Source of the DNA: Aureimonas mangrovi
Lineage (GTDB): Bacteria; Pseudomonadota; Alphaproteobacteria; Rhizobiales; Rhizobiaceae
DNA length: 64,000 bases
NCBI RefSeq assembly: GCF_014058705.1
Contig: NZ_CP059692.1
Location: 3,078,501 to 3,142,500 of the forward strand
Direction: 5' to 3'
The notes beneath the pieces are model-generated. The model was not told the origin of the DNA. It worked only from the letters and a program-made list of their open reading frames with translations, and did no database searches. A program made the position numbers and the translations under genes. Shown here one piece after another: positions 52,390 to 63,659 of the stretch (position 1 is the stretch's first letter; each line of letters begins with the position of its first letter).

Positions 52390-55300
52390 TCACTCCGCCG
52401 GCTGGTGAACCTCCCCGTGGTCCGGCGGCGGTTGGGGCAGGAAGCGGCGTGTACGCCGCTTGAAGCCCTCGAGGAGCGTGATGATCACCGGCACGAAGAT
52501 CAGCGTCAGCAGGGTGGAAGAGATCAGCCCGCCGATCACCGCATGCGCCATCGGCGCACGCTGCTCACCGCCCTCGCCCGCGCCGATGGCGATCGGCAGC
52601 ATGCCGAAAACCATGGCGAGCGTGGTCATGACGATCGGGCGCAGGCGCACCGCGCCGGCCTCCACGAGGCTGTCGTGCAGCGACATGCCGCGCGCCCGGG
52701 CCTGGTTGGAATAGTCGACGAGCAGGATCGCGTTCTTGGTCACGAGGCCCATCAGCATGATGAAGCCGATGATCGAGAAGATGTTCAGCGTCGAGCCCAT
52801 GATGAGAAGGCCGAGAAGAACGCCGATCAGCGACAGGGGCAGCGTTGCCATGATCGCGATCGGCTGGAGGAAGGACCCGAACTGCGAGGCGAGGACGAGG
52901 TAGATGAAGACGACCGCGAGCGCGAGCGCCTGCACCGCGTAGCCGAGACTTTCCTGCATGTCCTCCGTCTCGCCGCCGAAGATGACGCGCACGCCGGGCG
53001 GCGTCTCGATATTGGCGAGCGCCGCCGTCAGATCGCCCGAGACCTCGCCCAGCGCGCGGCCCGAGACGTTGGCGTCGATGCGCACCTCGCGCGAAAGATC
53101 GCGACGGTTGATCGTGGTCGGGGCGACCGAGTCGGTGATCTCGGCCACCTGCTCCAAGCGCACGACGACCGGACGGCCGTTGTCGTCCTGACGGGAGGTC
53201 GCCAGCGTGAGGTTGCGCAACTGGTCGGCGCGCTGGCGCATGTCCTCGGGCAGCCGCACTAGGACATCGTATGATTCGCCGTCCGGCGCATTCCAGACCG
53301 AGATGGCGTCGCCTGCAATCAGCGGACGAAGCGTCTCCGCAATCTCCTGGATCGAGACGCCGAGATCGCTCGCCGCCTCGGAGCGCAGGCGCACCGCGAG
53401 CGTCGGGCGCTCGTCCTCGATCGAGGATTCCACCTCGACCGCTCCGGGAATCGCGCGAAGCGCACCGGTGATCTCCGCCGAGACCTCACGCAGCACGGTC
53501 TCGTTGTCGCCGAGCACGGAGATCTGCAACGGCTTGCCGCCGGGACCGGCCGCCGCGTTCTGGTTGATCGAGATGTCGAGCCCCGCGATGCGCGAGAGAC
53601 GCTCGCGGAGAGGCTCGGAGAGCTGCACGGCCGACATCGTGCGCTCGTCGATCGGCTTCATCGTGACCTGGATGTTGGCCGCGTTGAAGCCGCGCGCACC
53701 CGAGGCGTTGATCGCCGAATAGGTGGAGACGACGTCGGGGAACTCCGACAGCGCCGCCTCGACCTGGCGAACCTTGGCCGCAGTGTAGTCGAGCGACGAT
53801 CCCTCGGGCGCCTCAATGGCGATCGAGAATTCGCCCTGGTTGCCCTGCGGCAGGAACTCGCCGCCGATGCGTGGCACCAGCATCAGCGAGCCGACAAAAA
53901 CGAGCAGCGCCGCGCCGACGGTGATGATGCGGTGGCGCAGGCTCCAGCGGATGACCCCGCGGTAACGCCCCGCCAGCCGCTCGAAAGCGCGATCGAAGCG
54001 CGCGACGAGGCGCCCGATCGGCCCGCGCTTGGCGTTCGGCTGGGAGGCCGGATCGTACCAGACGCTCGACATCATCGGATCGAGCGTGAAGGCGACGAAG
54101 AGCGAGATCATCACGGCCACCGAAACGGTGACGCCGAACTGCAGGAAGAAGCGGCCGATGATGCCGCCCATGAAGGCGACCGGCAGGAAGACGGCGACGA
54201 TCGTGAGCGTCGATGCGAGAACCGCGAGGCCGATCTCGTTGGTGCCCTCGAGCGCCGCCTGCCGGTGGCCCTTGCCCATGTGGAGGTGCCGCGTGATGTT
54301 CTCGCGCACCACGATGGCATCGTCGATGAGGATGCCGATCGCCAGCGAGAGCGCCAGCAGCGTCATCGTGTTGAGCGTGAAGCCGAGGAAGTAGATCACC
54401 GCGAAGGTGCCGATGACAGAGATCGGCAGGGTCAGGCCGGTGATGACGGTGGACCGCCATGAATTCAGGAATAGGAAGACGATCGCGACCGTCAGGAACG
54501 CGCCCTCGATCATCATCGCCTGGACGTTCTCGACCGAGGCGGCGATGGCGGTGGAATTGTCCCGCGAGATGTCGAGCACGATGTCGTCGGGCGCGAGTTC
54601 GCGCGCCAGCACCTCGATCTCCGCGCGCAGGGCCTGCGCGACGCCCACGGTGTTGGCGCCCTGCACCTTGACGACGTCGACGCCGAGGGCCGGCACGCCG
54701 TTGCGCGTCGCCCGGCTCGTCAGTTCGGCCGAACCGTCGACGATCCGCGCCACGTCGTGCAGATGCACCGGATACGGGCCATCGCGCGAGACGATGATCT
54801 GATCGAAATCGGCGATGTCGGCGAGCCGCCCTTCGACCGTGACGATGCGCTGGTCGATGCCCGACGTGATATTGCCCGCGGCACGATCCTGGTTCTGCTC
54901 GCGGATCGCGTTCATCACCTGCAGCGTCGTGACACCGAAGGCCTCCATCCGGTCCGGATCGGTCAGGACGAGCACCTGCCGTTCCGATCCGCCGACGATC
55001 GTCGTCTGGCCGACGCCGGACACGACGTTGAGCCGCTTGGTGATGATCTGGTCCGCGATCGTCGTCACCTCGGCGAGCGTCTTCGTCGGCGAGGAGACGG
55101 CAAGCGACAGGATCGGCGCATCGTCGGGGTTGAAGCGGGTGATCTGGGGGGTATCGACCTCGTCGGGAAAGCCCGCTTCGAGCTGGGAGACGCGGTCGCG
55201 AACTTCCTGCGAGGCGAGACGCGAATCGACGTCGAGGTCGAACTCCACGATGACGAGCGAGCGTCCCTCGAAGCTTTCCGAGGTGACGGTGCTGACGCCG

Positions 55301-55524
55301 CCAATCGTGTTCACCGCCTCCTCGACGGGGCGCGTGATGTTGCTCTCGACCGTTTCTGGCGCGGCGCCCGTGTATGTCGTGGCGACGACGACCACCGGAA
55401 GGTCGATGTTCGGAAACTCGTCCACGGCCATGCGGGAGAAGCCGAACAGGCCGACGACCATGATCGCCGCCATCATCATGGTGGCGAAGACGGGATGGTC
55501 GACGCTGATGCGTGTCAGGAACAT
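52390..55524 (-). CDS. RND-family multidrug efflux permease
   Basis: 1044 aa inner-membrane pump of the AcrB/MexF class. It opens [20 protein letters not shown], has two copies of the long periplasmic domain, and the proton-relay motif [20 protein letters not shown] in TM4; the final helices carry [19 protein letters not shown]. It exports drugs, detergents or host compounds through a TolC-like channel. The adaptor gene lies 34 bp upstream. No outer-membrane channel gene follows, so it must be shared with another locus. Confidence 0.94.
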   Translation of the reverse strand: MFLTRISVDHPVFATMMMAAIMVVGLFGFSRMAVDEFPNIDLPVVVVATTYTGAAPETVESNITRPVEEAVNTIGGVSTVTSESFEGRSLVIVEFDLDVDSRLASQEVRDRVSQLEAGFPDEVDTPQITRFNPDDAPILSLAVSSPTKTLAEVTTIADQIITKRLNVVSGVGQTTIVGGSERQVLVLTDPDRMEAFGVTTLQVMNAIREQNQDRAAGNITSGIDQRIVTVEGRLADIADFDQIIVSRDGPYPVHLHDVARIVDGSAELTSRATRNGVPALGVDVVKVQGANTVGVAQALRAEIEVLARELAPDDIVLDISRDNSTAIAASVENVQAMMIEGAFLTVAIVFLFLNSWRSTVITGLTLPISVIGTFAVIYFLGFTLNTMTLLALSLAIGILIDDAIVVRENITRHLHMGKGHRQAALEGTNEIGLAVLASTLTIVAVFLPVAFMGGIIGRFFLQFGVTVSVAVMISLFVAFTLDPMMSSVWYDPASQPNAKRGPIGRLVARFDRAFERLAGRYRGVIRWSLRHRIITVGAALLVFVGSLMLVPRIGGEFLPQGNQGEFSIAIEAPEGSSLDYTAAKVRQVEAALSEFPDVVSTYSAINASGARGFNAANIQVTMKPIDERTMSAVQLSEPLRERLSRIAGLDISINQNAAAGPGGKPLQISVLGDNETVLREVSAEITGALRAIPGAVEVESSIEDERPTLAVRLRSEAASDLGVSIQEIAETLRPLIAGDAISVWNAPDGESYDVLVRLPEDMRQRADQLRNLTLATSRQDDNGRPVVVRLEQVAEITDSVAPTTINRRDLSREVRIDANVSGRALGEVSGDLTAALANIETPPGVRVIFGGETEDMQESLGYAVQALALAVVFIYLVLASQFGSFLQPIAIMATLPLSLIGVLLGLLIMGSTLNIFSIIGFIMLMGLVTKNAILLVDYSNQARARGMSLHDSLVEAGAVRLRPIVMTTLAMVFGMLPIAIGAGEGGEQRAPMAHAVIGGLISSTLLTLIFVPVIITLLEGFKRRTRRFLPQPPPDHGEVHQPAE

Positions 55525-55558
55525 CGATCGGTTCTTTCAGGCGGGCTTGTGCACGGGT

Positions 55559-56695
55559 TCACAGGCCCGCGATGCGCACGTCCACATCGGGCTGCAGGTC
55601 CGGCAGCGGCGCCGTTACGACCACGTCGCCGGCCTCGACCCCATCCGCCACCTCGACGAGATTGCGGTCGGGCCAGGCCTGGCCGACGGAAACGGCGCGG
55701 CGTACCAGCCGCCCGTCCTCCGCCGCTAGCACGTACTGACCCTGATCATCCTCGCGGATCGCCGAAGGTGGCAGGGCGACGACGTCCGCAAACTCGCCGG
55801 TGCGCAGCGTGCCGGTCGCGAACATGCCGCCTCGTAGGCGTCCGTCCTCGTTCGGAACGCTCAAGAACACGCGCACGGCGCGCGATCCATCCACGGCGAT
55901 CGGACTGATACGCACGACCTCGCCCTCGAAGACACCGTCGAACCCGTCGACGCTCAGCCGGGCCGGCTGGCCGATGGCGACACCCCCGATCCGGCTCGTC
56001 GGCACTGCGACATCCGCCTCCATGCGCAAGGGATCGACAAGGCCCATCACTTCGGTGTTGGCTGCGAGAGACTGGCCAGGCTCAACCGAACGCATGGAAA
56101 TAACGCCGTCGAACGGCGCGCGGATCACCGCGTCAGCCAGCTGGATGCACGCTTGCGTGACCTCGGCCTCCAAAGCCTTCACCTGCGCCTCGAGGTTCAG
56201 AACCTGTGCCTCGGCATCGAGCAGCGTTGCCTGCGAGGCGATGCCGGTCTGCCCGAGCCGCTGATTGCGCTCCAGGACGGAGCGAGCCAACTGAAGTTGG
56301 GCCTGCGTCGCTTCCAGGCTGGACTGGCGGGCCAGCAGCGTGGCATCCAGGGTCGCGGTGTCGAGTTCGACCAGTACGTCGCCCGCAGAGACTGCCATGC
56401 CGACATCTGCGTTCACCGTCTCGACCGTGCCCGCGACTTTCACGGTAAGTGTCGTCTTGCGCACCGGATAGAGAGCACCCGACACACGCACGTCACTCGT
56501 GATCGTCTGCGGCGCAACCGTCGTCACCTCGATGTCCGCGAGTTCGATCGGGCCGGTCACGAGCGAAGCGGTCACCACCCCCGGCGCGCCGTCCTGGTGA
56601 TCGGCTGCGCTCAGGTGCTGATAGGAAACGCCAGCGACGCCAACAACGGCCGCAAGCGCGAGGATCAGCCCAAAGGTTCGTGCAGCGGATGCCAT
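55559..56695 (-). CDS. RND efflux periplasmic adaptor (membrane fusion protein)
   Basis: 378 aa. N-terminal membrane anchor (FGLILALAAVVGVAGV), lipoyl half VAGTVETVNADVGMAVSAGD, alpha-hairpin (about residues 110-185, heptads of Leu/Ala/Gln), second lipoyl half IRAPFDGVISMRSVEPGQSL, and beta-barrel AIGQPARLSVDGFDGVFEG. Links the RND pump to the outer-membrane channel. ATG 56695 is preferred to TTG 56707 in the same frame. First gene of the pump operon; no regulator is adjacent. Confidence 0.92.
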   Translation of the reverse strand: MASAARTFGLILALAAVVGVAGVSYQHLSAADHQDGAPGVVTASLVTGPIELADIEVTTVAPQTITSDVRVSGALYPVRKTTLTVKVAGTVETVNADVGMAVSAGDVLVELDTATLDATLLARQSSLEATQAQLQLARSVLERNQRLGQTGIASQATLLDAEAQVLNLEAQVKALEAEVTQACIQLADAVIRAPFDGVISMRSVEPGQSLAANTEVMGLVDPLRMEADVAVPTSRIGGVAIGQPARLSVDGFDGVFEGEVVRISPIAVDGSRAVRVFLSVPNEDGRLRGGMFATGTLRTGEFADVVALPPSAIREDDQGQYVLAAEDGRLVRRAVSVGQAWPDRNLVEVADGVEAGDVVVTAPLPDLQPDVDVRIAGL

Positions 56696-56849
56696 CGACG
56701 GTTCCAAGCTCAGGATTTCATGTGTCCGGATGATGCCACAGATAGGTGGGAATCATGTTGGCCGTAAGATGTCGATTTGTTACAGTTTGGGGCCGATCGA
56801 AGAAGGCCGCACCGACCGTGGCCTATCAGCATCACGGGCCATCGCCGTT

Positions 56850-57482
56850 TCAGGCCGCCTTTCGCGCCAGGCGGCCACCAACATCTATCAAGTCCATCGC
56901 GGACGTGCGCTCGATCCGATAGACCGCGGCCGGCGGCATGTTCCACCAGACGCGGCCGATGCGCATGGCACGGAGACCGAAACGGTCGAGCACGAGATCG
57001 GGGACCGGGCAACGCAGCCCATAGGTGAACTGGTAGATCGCACCGTCGGCCCGCAGGCAACCGCTGAGACCGGAGACGATCCGCATTACCTTGGGCAGCG
57101 GCATCGACAAGAGCGGAAGGCCGCTTACTACCGCGCCCACGGGGCGGCCGTGGAAAAGCTGCATTCGCGACAAGTCAGCCGCATCCATGCGCACGAGACG
57201 AGCCTTCGGATAGCGTGCCGCGAGAATGCCGGCAAAGGCTTCATCGTATTCGACGAGAGTCAGGTCGTCCTCCCTTACCCCGGCCGCCAGAAGCGCGCGG
57301 GTGAAGACGCCCGTTCCCGGGCCGAGTTCGAGAACAGGCGCGCAAGTCGGTTCGATCTCCCGCGTGATCAGGCCGGCGAGCCCCCGGCCGGATGGCGCGA
57401 CCGCCCCGACGCGCAGGGGTGCCGAGGCCCAGGATCGCAGGAAGGACAGGAGGTCTGAGGCGCGCTGGCCACCGGTCGACAA
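56850..57482 (-). CDS. pmtA: SAM-dependent methyltransferase, PmtA-like phospholipid N-methyltransferase
   Basis: 210 aa class I methyltransferase. SAM site VLELGPGTGVFTRALLAAGV, acidic motif LTLVEYDEAFAGIL, post-I DAADL and VVSGLPLLSMP. The same layout and size are found in rhizobial PmtA, which makes phosphatidylcholine by three methylations of phosphatidylethanolamine; an RsmA/KsgA-like enzyme is the alternative. The start is TTG 57482 with GAGG nine bases ahead; no ATG is available near the N-terminus. Confidence 0.7.
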   Translation of the reverse strand: MSTGGQRASDLLSFLRSWASAPLRVGAVAPSGRGLAGLITREIEPTCAPVLELGPGTGVFTRALLAAGVREDDLTLVEYDEAFAGILAARYPKARLVRMDAADLSRMQLFHGRPVGAVVSGLPLLSMPLPKVMRIVSGLSGCLRADGAIYQFTYGLRCPVPDLVLDRFGLRAMRIGRVWWNMPPAAVYRIERTSAMDLIDVGGRLARKAA

Positions 57483-57610
57483 AGTTTCACAGCCTCGAAG
57501 GTCATGGATCGTTAAGCGCGACCTTGCCGGCCGATGCCGCGATGCACCATGCCTGAATCTGCGCAGAATTTGCCTGATCCTCCAAACGAAATCCTGTCTG
57601 CCTGCGCGCT

Positions 57611-58504
57611 CTATCGCGGAAGGGCCGCAAGATGCGAAGCCGGCTTCTTCCCGAGAGCATCTGCGATGAACAGAGCGGCCTCGACGATGCGTTCGCGGTC
57701 GATGCCCGTCTCGATGCCCATCCCGTCCAGCATGTAGACGAGGTCTTCCGTGGCGACATTACCCGTCGCGCCCTTGGCGTAGGGACAGCCGCCGAGACCA
57801 CCCACAGCCGCATCGACCACCGACACGCCAAATTCCAGACAGGCGAAGATGTTGGCGAGCGCCTGCCCGTAAGTGTCGTGGAAGTGGACGGCAAGCATCT
57901 CCAGCGGCACGCCCCGCGTCACACGCTCGACCATCGCGGCTGCCGCGCGCGGCGTGCCCGTCCCGATCGTGTCGCCGAGCGAAATCTCGTAGCAGCCCAG
58001 CGCCGCCAACCGGGCCGCCACGTCCGCCACCGCATCGGACGATACCGCGCCCTCATAGGGGCAGCCGAGAACGCAGGAGACATAGCCGCGAACCTTGATG
58101 CCGTGTCCTTGCGCATGAGCGACCACGGGCCCGAAACGCTCCAGGCTTTCGGCAATCGAACAGTTGATGTTGCGCTGCGAGAAGGTTTCCGACGCGGAGG
58201 CGAAGACGGCGACCTCGCGCGCGCCGGCTCCGATCGCAGCCTCGAGCCCCTTCATGTTCGGCACGAGCACCGGATAGACGACGCCCCCGACCTGCGGTGC
58301 CAGCCGCAGAACCGCAGCGCTGTCAGCCATCTGCGGCACCCATTTCGGCGAGACGAAACTGCCGGCCTCGATCGTTCTGCAGCCCGCCTCGACCAGTCGT
58401 TCGATGAGCGCGACCTTCGTCTGCGTCGCGATCTCGCCTTTCTCGTTCTGGAGCCCGTCACGCGGGCCGACCTCGACGACGCGCACAGTGGAAGGAAATG
58501 CCAT
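57611..58504 (-). CDS. mvaB: Hydroxymethylglutaryl-CoA lyase
   Basis: 297 aa TIM-barrel of the HMGL family. It opens VRVVEVGPRDGLQNEKGEI, has the metal-ligand VHFHDTYGQALANI and the catalytic-loop signature VGGLGGCPYAKGATGNVATE with the active cysteine. It cleaves HMG-CoA to acetyl-CoA and acetoacetate. AGAGGG six bases before ATG 58504. Only 17 bp separate it from the MocR gene upstream, so they are co-transcribed, and the degradative HMG-CoA reductase is divergent, placing this lyase in mevalonate (rather than leucine) degradation. Confidence 0.94.
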   Translation of the reverse strand: MAFPSTVRVVEVGPRDGLQNEKGEIATQTKVALIERLVEAGCRTIEAGSFVSPKWVPQMADSAAVLRLAPQVGGVVYPVLVPNMKGLEAAIGAGAREVAVFASASETFSQRNINCSIAESLERFGPVVAHAQGHGIKVRGYVSCVLGCPYEGAVSSDAVADVAARLAALGCYEISLGDTIGTGTPRAAAAMVERVTRGVPLEMLAVHFHDTYGQALANIFACLEFGVSVVDAAVGGLGGCPYAKGATGNVATEDLVYMLDGMGIETGIDRERIVEAALFIADALGKKPASHLAALPR

Positions 58505-58521
58505 TTCTGCCCTCTTCGATG

Positions 58522-59934
58522 TCAGGATTTTGAAACGCCCAGAGCCTCGCTCAGAAAGGCGATGAAGCGTGGGTCCGCGCCGTAGGCGACATTGATGCGG
58601 ATGGCCGGCGGATGGCTCTCCTCCCGGTCCGGATAGAAGACCGAGCCCGGCGCGATGAAGATGCCGCGCGCCGCGCCTCGTCGGCACAGCTCCGCCTCGT
58701 CTGTCGACGGCGGTAGCGCGAGCCAGAGATAGTAGCCGAGGCCGTTCGGCCCGCTGCCCGTTTGTCTCGCCGGGAGTTCGAGTTGATCGAGACCCGCGAG
58801 CGTCGCCGCCCATTCCTTCGCCAGCCTCGTGCGCAGCCGGCGCAGATGCCGCAGATAGTGGCCGCCCTCGATCAGCCCGAGCACGAAACGCTCCACGAAA
58901 TCGGAAGTGGCGACGCCCGTCACCATCTTGATGTCGCGCAGCGAGGCGAGCAGCGAAGGATGGGCCGCGATATATCCGGTGCGAAGGCTCGCCGACAGCG
59001 TCTTGGAGAAGGAGCCGACATAGACGACCCGGTCCAGCCGTCCAAGCGCGGCCAGCCGGGGCATGCCGGGCGGCACGATATCGCCGAAGGCGTCGTCTTC
59101 GACGATCCGGAAGCCCCAGCTTTCCGAAGCTTGCAGGAGAGCAAAGGCGACAGCCGGCGTCAACGAGGTGCCGGTCGGATTTTGGGCCTGCGACTGGGTG
59201 AAGAAGAGCTTCGGTCGATGGCGCGGCAGCTTGGCGAAAAGGTCTTCCAGGTCGGGGCCGTCCGCCCCGCGCCGGATGCCGACCATCCGAACCTTGGCGA
59301 GCGTCAGCTTGGCGAAGAGCGGATAATAGCCCGGTTCGTCGACGAACACGGTGTCGCCGGGCTCCAGGAAATGGCGGATGACGAGATCCAGCGCGTGGTT
59401 GGCGCCGTGCGTGAGCAGAAGCCCGCCCGGCTCCACCGCGATCATGCGCTCGGCCAGCATCTGGCGCAGGCGGTCGCGCAGCGGCGCGAAACCCTCCGTG
59501 CTGCCATAGCCGAAATCAACGTCGCCGCCGCCGCGAAAGGCCGAGAAATGCCGACGCAGCTCCGACGTCTCCATCCAGGATGGCGGCGGTCGTCCATCGC
59601 CGGGGCGGACGTCGAAATGCGGGTCGAGTTGCTCGCGCAGAAGCGAGACGGCATCCGTCGCCTCGACGAAATGCGGAGGCGGCGCGGACCACAGGTCGCG
59701 CCCGCTGCGCGCGGCGTAATAGCCCGAGCCGCCGACGGCCCGCAGGAAGCCCTCCGAGACGAGACGATCGTAGGCTTCCGCCATCGTGTTCTTCGAGACG
59801 CCGTAGCTGAGGGCGGCGGCGCGCACCGGCGCCAGCCGGTCACCCAGGGCGTAGACACCGCCGGCGATATCGGCCTTCACCGCCTCCACGATCTCGTCGA
59901 CGCGGGTGACCCTTCCCCGAGGCCTTTCCTCCAA
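58522..59934 (-). CDS. MocR/PdxR-type regulator (GntR helix-turn-helix plus aminotransferase domain)
   Basis: About 470 aa. N-terminal GntR winged helix (about residues 10-80) with SYGVSKNTMAEAYDRLVSEG, linker, then a fold-I aminotransferase domain with PLP lysine in VYVGSFSKTLSASLRTGY, SQAQNPTGTSLTP and the final Arg in PPAIRINVAYG. MocR proteins sense PLP-linked ligands or amines and usually act at a divergent promoter. The start chosen is TTG 59934, with GGGAGGG six bases ahead; a TTG at 59961 would lie inside an operator motif. Co-directional with mvaB, divergent from mvaA. Confidence 0.87.
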   Translation of the reverse strand: MEERPRGRVTRVDEIVEAVKADIAGGVYALGDRLAPVRAAALSYGVSKNTMAEAYDRLVSEGFLRAVGGSGYYAARSGRDLWSAPPPHFVEATDAVSLLREQLDPHFDVRPGDGRPPPSWMETSELRRHFSAFRGGGDVDFGYGSTEGFAPLRDRLRQMLAERMIAVEPGGLLLTHGANHALDLVIRHFLEPGDTVFVDEPGYYPLFAKLTLAKVRMVGIRRGADGPDLEDLFAKLPRHRPKLFFTQSQAQNPTGTSLTPAVAFALLQASESWGFRIVEDDAFGDIVPPGMPRLAALGRLDRVVYVGSFSKTLSASLRTGYIAAHPSLLASLRDIKMVTGVATSDFVERFVLGLIEGGHYLRHLRRLRTRLAKEWAATLAGLDQLELPARQTGSGPNGLGYYLWLALPPSTDEAELCRRGAARGIFIAPGSVFYPDREESHPPAIRINVAYGADPRFIAFLSEALGVSKS

Positions 59935-59954
59935 AGCGTCCCTCCCTCGAAAAT

Positions 59955-59999
59955 GGGACAATACGGCGGTCGATAGCCTAATTGTCCCTTGATTGTCCC
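59955..59999. promoter_or_regulatory. Three-copy operator for the MocR regulator
   Basis: ATTGTCCC occurs at 59981-59988 and 59992-59999 as a direct repeat with an 11-bp period (one helical turn), and in inversion as GGGACAAT at 59955-59962. All three are exact. Direct repeats plus an inverted site between divergent genes is the known layout of MocR binding regions. The leftmost copy abuts the regulator's own ribosome-binding region, suggesting autoregulation; the pair faces mvaA. Confidence 0.75.
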
Positions 60000-60068
60000 T
60001 CCGTCCATGTGGACGATTATCGACATGTCGGCGTCAGGACAAGCCGAGGAAATGCTAGGGAGGACAGA

Positions 60069-61376
<1,308 letters not shown>

Positions 61377-61526
61377 TAGCCACCGAGCGAGGGCGCGCCC
61401 TCGCCTCATCGGCCTTCAGGCCATTTCTCTCGAAGCGAGGCATCGCGGTTAACGGCCTCGACCGCGATGCGCATGACCGCGGCGCGAAGGTGCGCCGTGC
61501 GGAGCCGAAAGACAGGGAGGAGCATC

Positions 61527-62021
61527 ATGAACGAAGACAGAAGGGCGCCGCAAGCGCTCGACCGGCCACCCGGCACCGCAGGCATCGCCGCCCCGCAGCG
61601 CGATCTCGCTCAGGTTTGGGGCGACGTCGTCGACCTGCGCGAATTGCGCCTCGCCATCCCGATCGGCGCAGCGATCAGCCTCGGAGCGTATCTCGGCGCC
61701 GTGGCCCTTTTCCGCGGTTTCGTCGAGGACCCGGCGATGGCGCGTGCCTACGGCATGCTCGTGGGCATCGCTGGCTGTATTCTTTCCGGCGCCGTCTGCG
61801 CGGTGCTCTTCCAGCCCAAGCGCATCGTCCGCGAGGAGATCGAGGACACCGCCTGGCACGAAGCGGTGATCGACCAGCTCGCCGCCGAGCGCGGCGGGAT
61901 CGGCCTCCTGGAGGACCTGCCGCCTGCCGCCGAACGGGAATTGAAGGAACTCGGGCTCTACGAACTCTTCGCCGCGCGCTCGCGCGCCGAGGCGCAGGAA
62001 CCGTCACGAGGGGGGATGTGA
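61527..62021 (+). CDS. Small two-helix membrane protein, probable partner of the TctA-like permease
   Basis: 164 aa. A 40-residue soluble N-terminus, two membrane helices (about 42-62 and 74-96), then a charged helical C-terminal tail (EEIEDTAWHEAVIDQL and ERELKELGLYELFAARS). GGGAGGAG gives a strong start. It ends one base before the permease gene begins, so the two are translationally coupled. It occupies the place of the small TctB subunit of tripartite tricarboxylate transporters but has fewer helices and no visible homology, so it may be a new type of small subunit. Confidence 0.75.
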   Translation: MNEDRRAPQALDRPPGTAGIAAPQRDLAQVWGDVVDLRELRLAIPIGAAISLGAYLGAVALFRGFVEDPAMARAYGMLVGIAGCILSGAVCAVLFQPKRIVREEIEDTAWHEAVIDQLAAERGGIGLLEDLPPAAERELKELGLYELFAARSRAEAQEPSRGGM

Positions 62022-62022
62022 C

Positions 62023-63402
62023 ATGGACGACCTCTATTATCAGATCGCGGTCGCGGTCGGCATGGGTGTCCTCGGCGCCGTCATCTTCTCGCTGATCGGC
62101 CTTGTCTCGGGCACCGACGAGACCGCGACGATCGCACCCGTGACCCTCGTCGTCGTCCTTCTCGGCGTTCCGCCTGTGGGCATCTTCACCTTCTGGATGG
62201 CGGCCGCCGTCTCCAAGCATCTCACGCACGCCGTACCGACCGCGCTCCTCGGCATTCCCGGTGACACCCTGGCCATTCCGCTGATGCCGCAGGCGACGGC
62301 CCTCAGAAACCTCGGCATCCCGCACATCGCCCTGCGCAAGATGATTTCCGGCGGCTTGATCTCGGCGTTCATCGCAGTGCCGCTGTCGGTCGGCTTCGCG
62401 CTGATCCTGGCGCCTTTCGCAAGCGCAATCACCAGTTCCGCGCCCTGGCTCTTCCTCGTCGCTGCGTTGCTGATCGCCTACTTCTCGGCCGGGCGCTGGG
62501 CTTCGGTTGCCGCACTGGTGCCTTTCGTGCTCCTGATCGTGGCTTTGCGCGCCTTCACAGCGGGCTACGATACGCCGCTGACGATCAGTTACTTCCTGGG
62601 AATCGCGGTCGGCCCCCTGATCGCGGCGCTCTTCTCGGCGCTGTCACCGCTCGAGCGGGCCAACATCAAGGTGGACGGCCCGCGCATTTTCTCGCTCGCG
62701 CCCGACGTGAAGTCCTGGTCCGGCTACCTGCCGAACCCCTTCCGCGTCCTCGACGGAACTCAGTTGCGATGGACAGCGGCAGCGGCGACCGTCACCAGCG
62801 CGACCTTCGTTTTCAGTCCCGTCGCGATGACAGTCATCATGGGCGAAGCGGTCGGCGCGCGGATCAAGCACGCCTATCATCGCCTGACCACGGTCCTGTC
62901 CGTTCGCAACGGCGTGACGGAATCGACCTACATCGCCGAGGCGATGATTCCGCTCATCGCGTTCGGCCTGCCTTTGAGCCCCGTAGCGGCCGGACCAGCC
63001 GCGCCGCTTTTCAACGCTCCGCCGCGCTTCACGGTGGATACGGCGAGCGGGCAGGTCGAGAACCTCCACACGTTGATGACCCCTTGGGAGTTCCTCGGAT
63101 ACGGCCTACTGGCGGTCGCGCTTGCAGGCCTTATCGCCTATCCCTTCGCGATGAACTACGCGCGCAATGCCGCGGCCTTCGTGGCGCGCCGGATCAGTCA
63201 CGAAGCCATTATCGCAACGTTCGTCGGTCTCGTCCTCGTGATTGGCGGCTGGGAGGGCGGCATGCTCGGCGTCCTTGTGATCGTGACGGTCGGCCTGGTC
63301 GGCGGACTCCTGTACCGGATCATCGGTTTCAACACGGGCGTCCAGTTCATGGGTTTCTACGCCGCGATTCTGACGGTCCCTGCCCTGCTCGGCCTCTTCT
63401 GA
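62023..63402 (+). CDS. TctA-like large permease, candidate mevalonate/HMG transporter
   Basis: 459 aa, about eleven or twelve membrane helices in two halves. The first half has HAVPTALLGIPGDTLAIPLM and the second IPLIAFGLPLSPVAAGPAAP, corresponding to the two (LN)xPG and LGIPGSxxAA substrate hairpins of TctA permeases of tripartite tricarboxylate transporters. It is shorter than typical TctA (about 500 aa) and the PGxG entry near the N-terminus is replaced by GTDETATIAPVT. The genetic link to mevalonate degradation suggests mevalonate or a related acid as substrate. No TctC-type binding protein gene is seen. Confidence 0.78.
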   Translation: MDDLYYQIAVAVGMGVLGAVIFSLIGLVSGTDETATIAPVTLVVVLLGVPPVGIFTFWMAAAVSKHLTHAVPTALLGIPGDTLAIPLMPQATALRNLGIPHIALRKMISGGLISAFIAVPLSVGFALILAPFASAITSSAPWLFLVAALLIAYFSAGRWASVAALVPFVLLIVALRAFTAGYDTPLTISYFLGIAVGPLIAALFSALSPLERANIKVDGPRIFSLAPDVKSWSGYLPNPFRVLDGTQLRWTAAAATVTSATFVFSPVAMTVIMGEAVGARIKHAYHRLTTVLSVRNGVTESTYIAEAMIPLIAFGLPLSPVAAGPAAPLFNAPPRFTVDTASGQVENLHTLMTPWEFLGYGLLAVALAGLIAYPFAMNYARNAAAFVARRISHEAIIATFVGLVLVIGGWEGGMLGVLVIVTVGLVGGLLYRIIGFNTGVQFMGFYAAILTVPALLGLF

Positions 63403-63597
63403 CGGCGGCCTACGGCAAGATTGCGTTCGGCGCCTCCTACCCTCGGGCGGGGGGCGTCCTTCTCTCGGGTACTTTACGTCCATCTGGGAGGTGCGCCGGC
63501 TCTGAATGGGTATGCGGGCTATTACGGGCAGGGTTGATGGTGGCCGCTTCCATGCTCGCCCAGCCGTGCCGCTCTGTCCCAACGACCGTGTTCAGGC

Positions 63598-63659
63598 ATG
63601 CAGTTCATGGGCTTTTACGCGGCATACGGACGGTTGCTACGTTGCTCGGGCTTTTATGA
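63598..63659 (+). pseudogene. Decayed duplicate of the TctA-like permease C-terminus
   Basis: Positions 63601-63659 repeat the last 20 codons of the permease gene: QFMGFYAA is identical, a one-base deletion after GCGGCAT shifts the frame, and after correction the rest reads RTVATLLGLL-stop against the intact LTVPALLGLF-stop. Nucleotide differences are mostly third-position, so this is an old copy rather than a recent one. The stretch 63403-63597 between the two shows only weak, broken similarity and stops in all plus frames. Confidence 0.7.
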
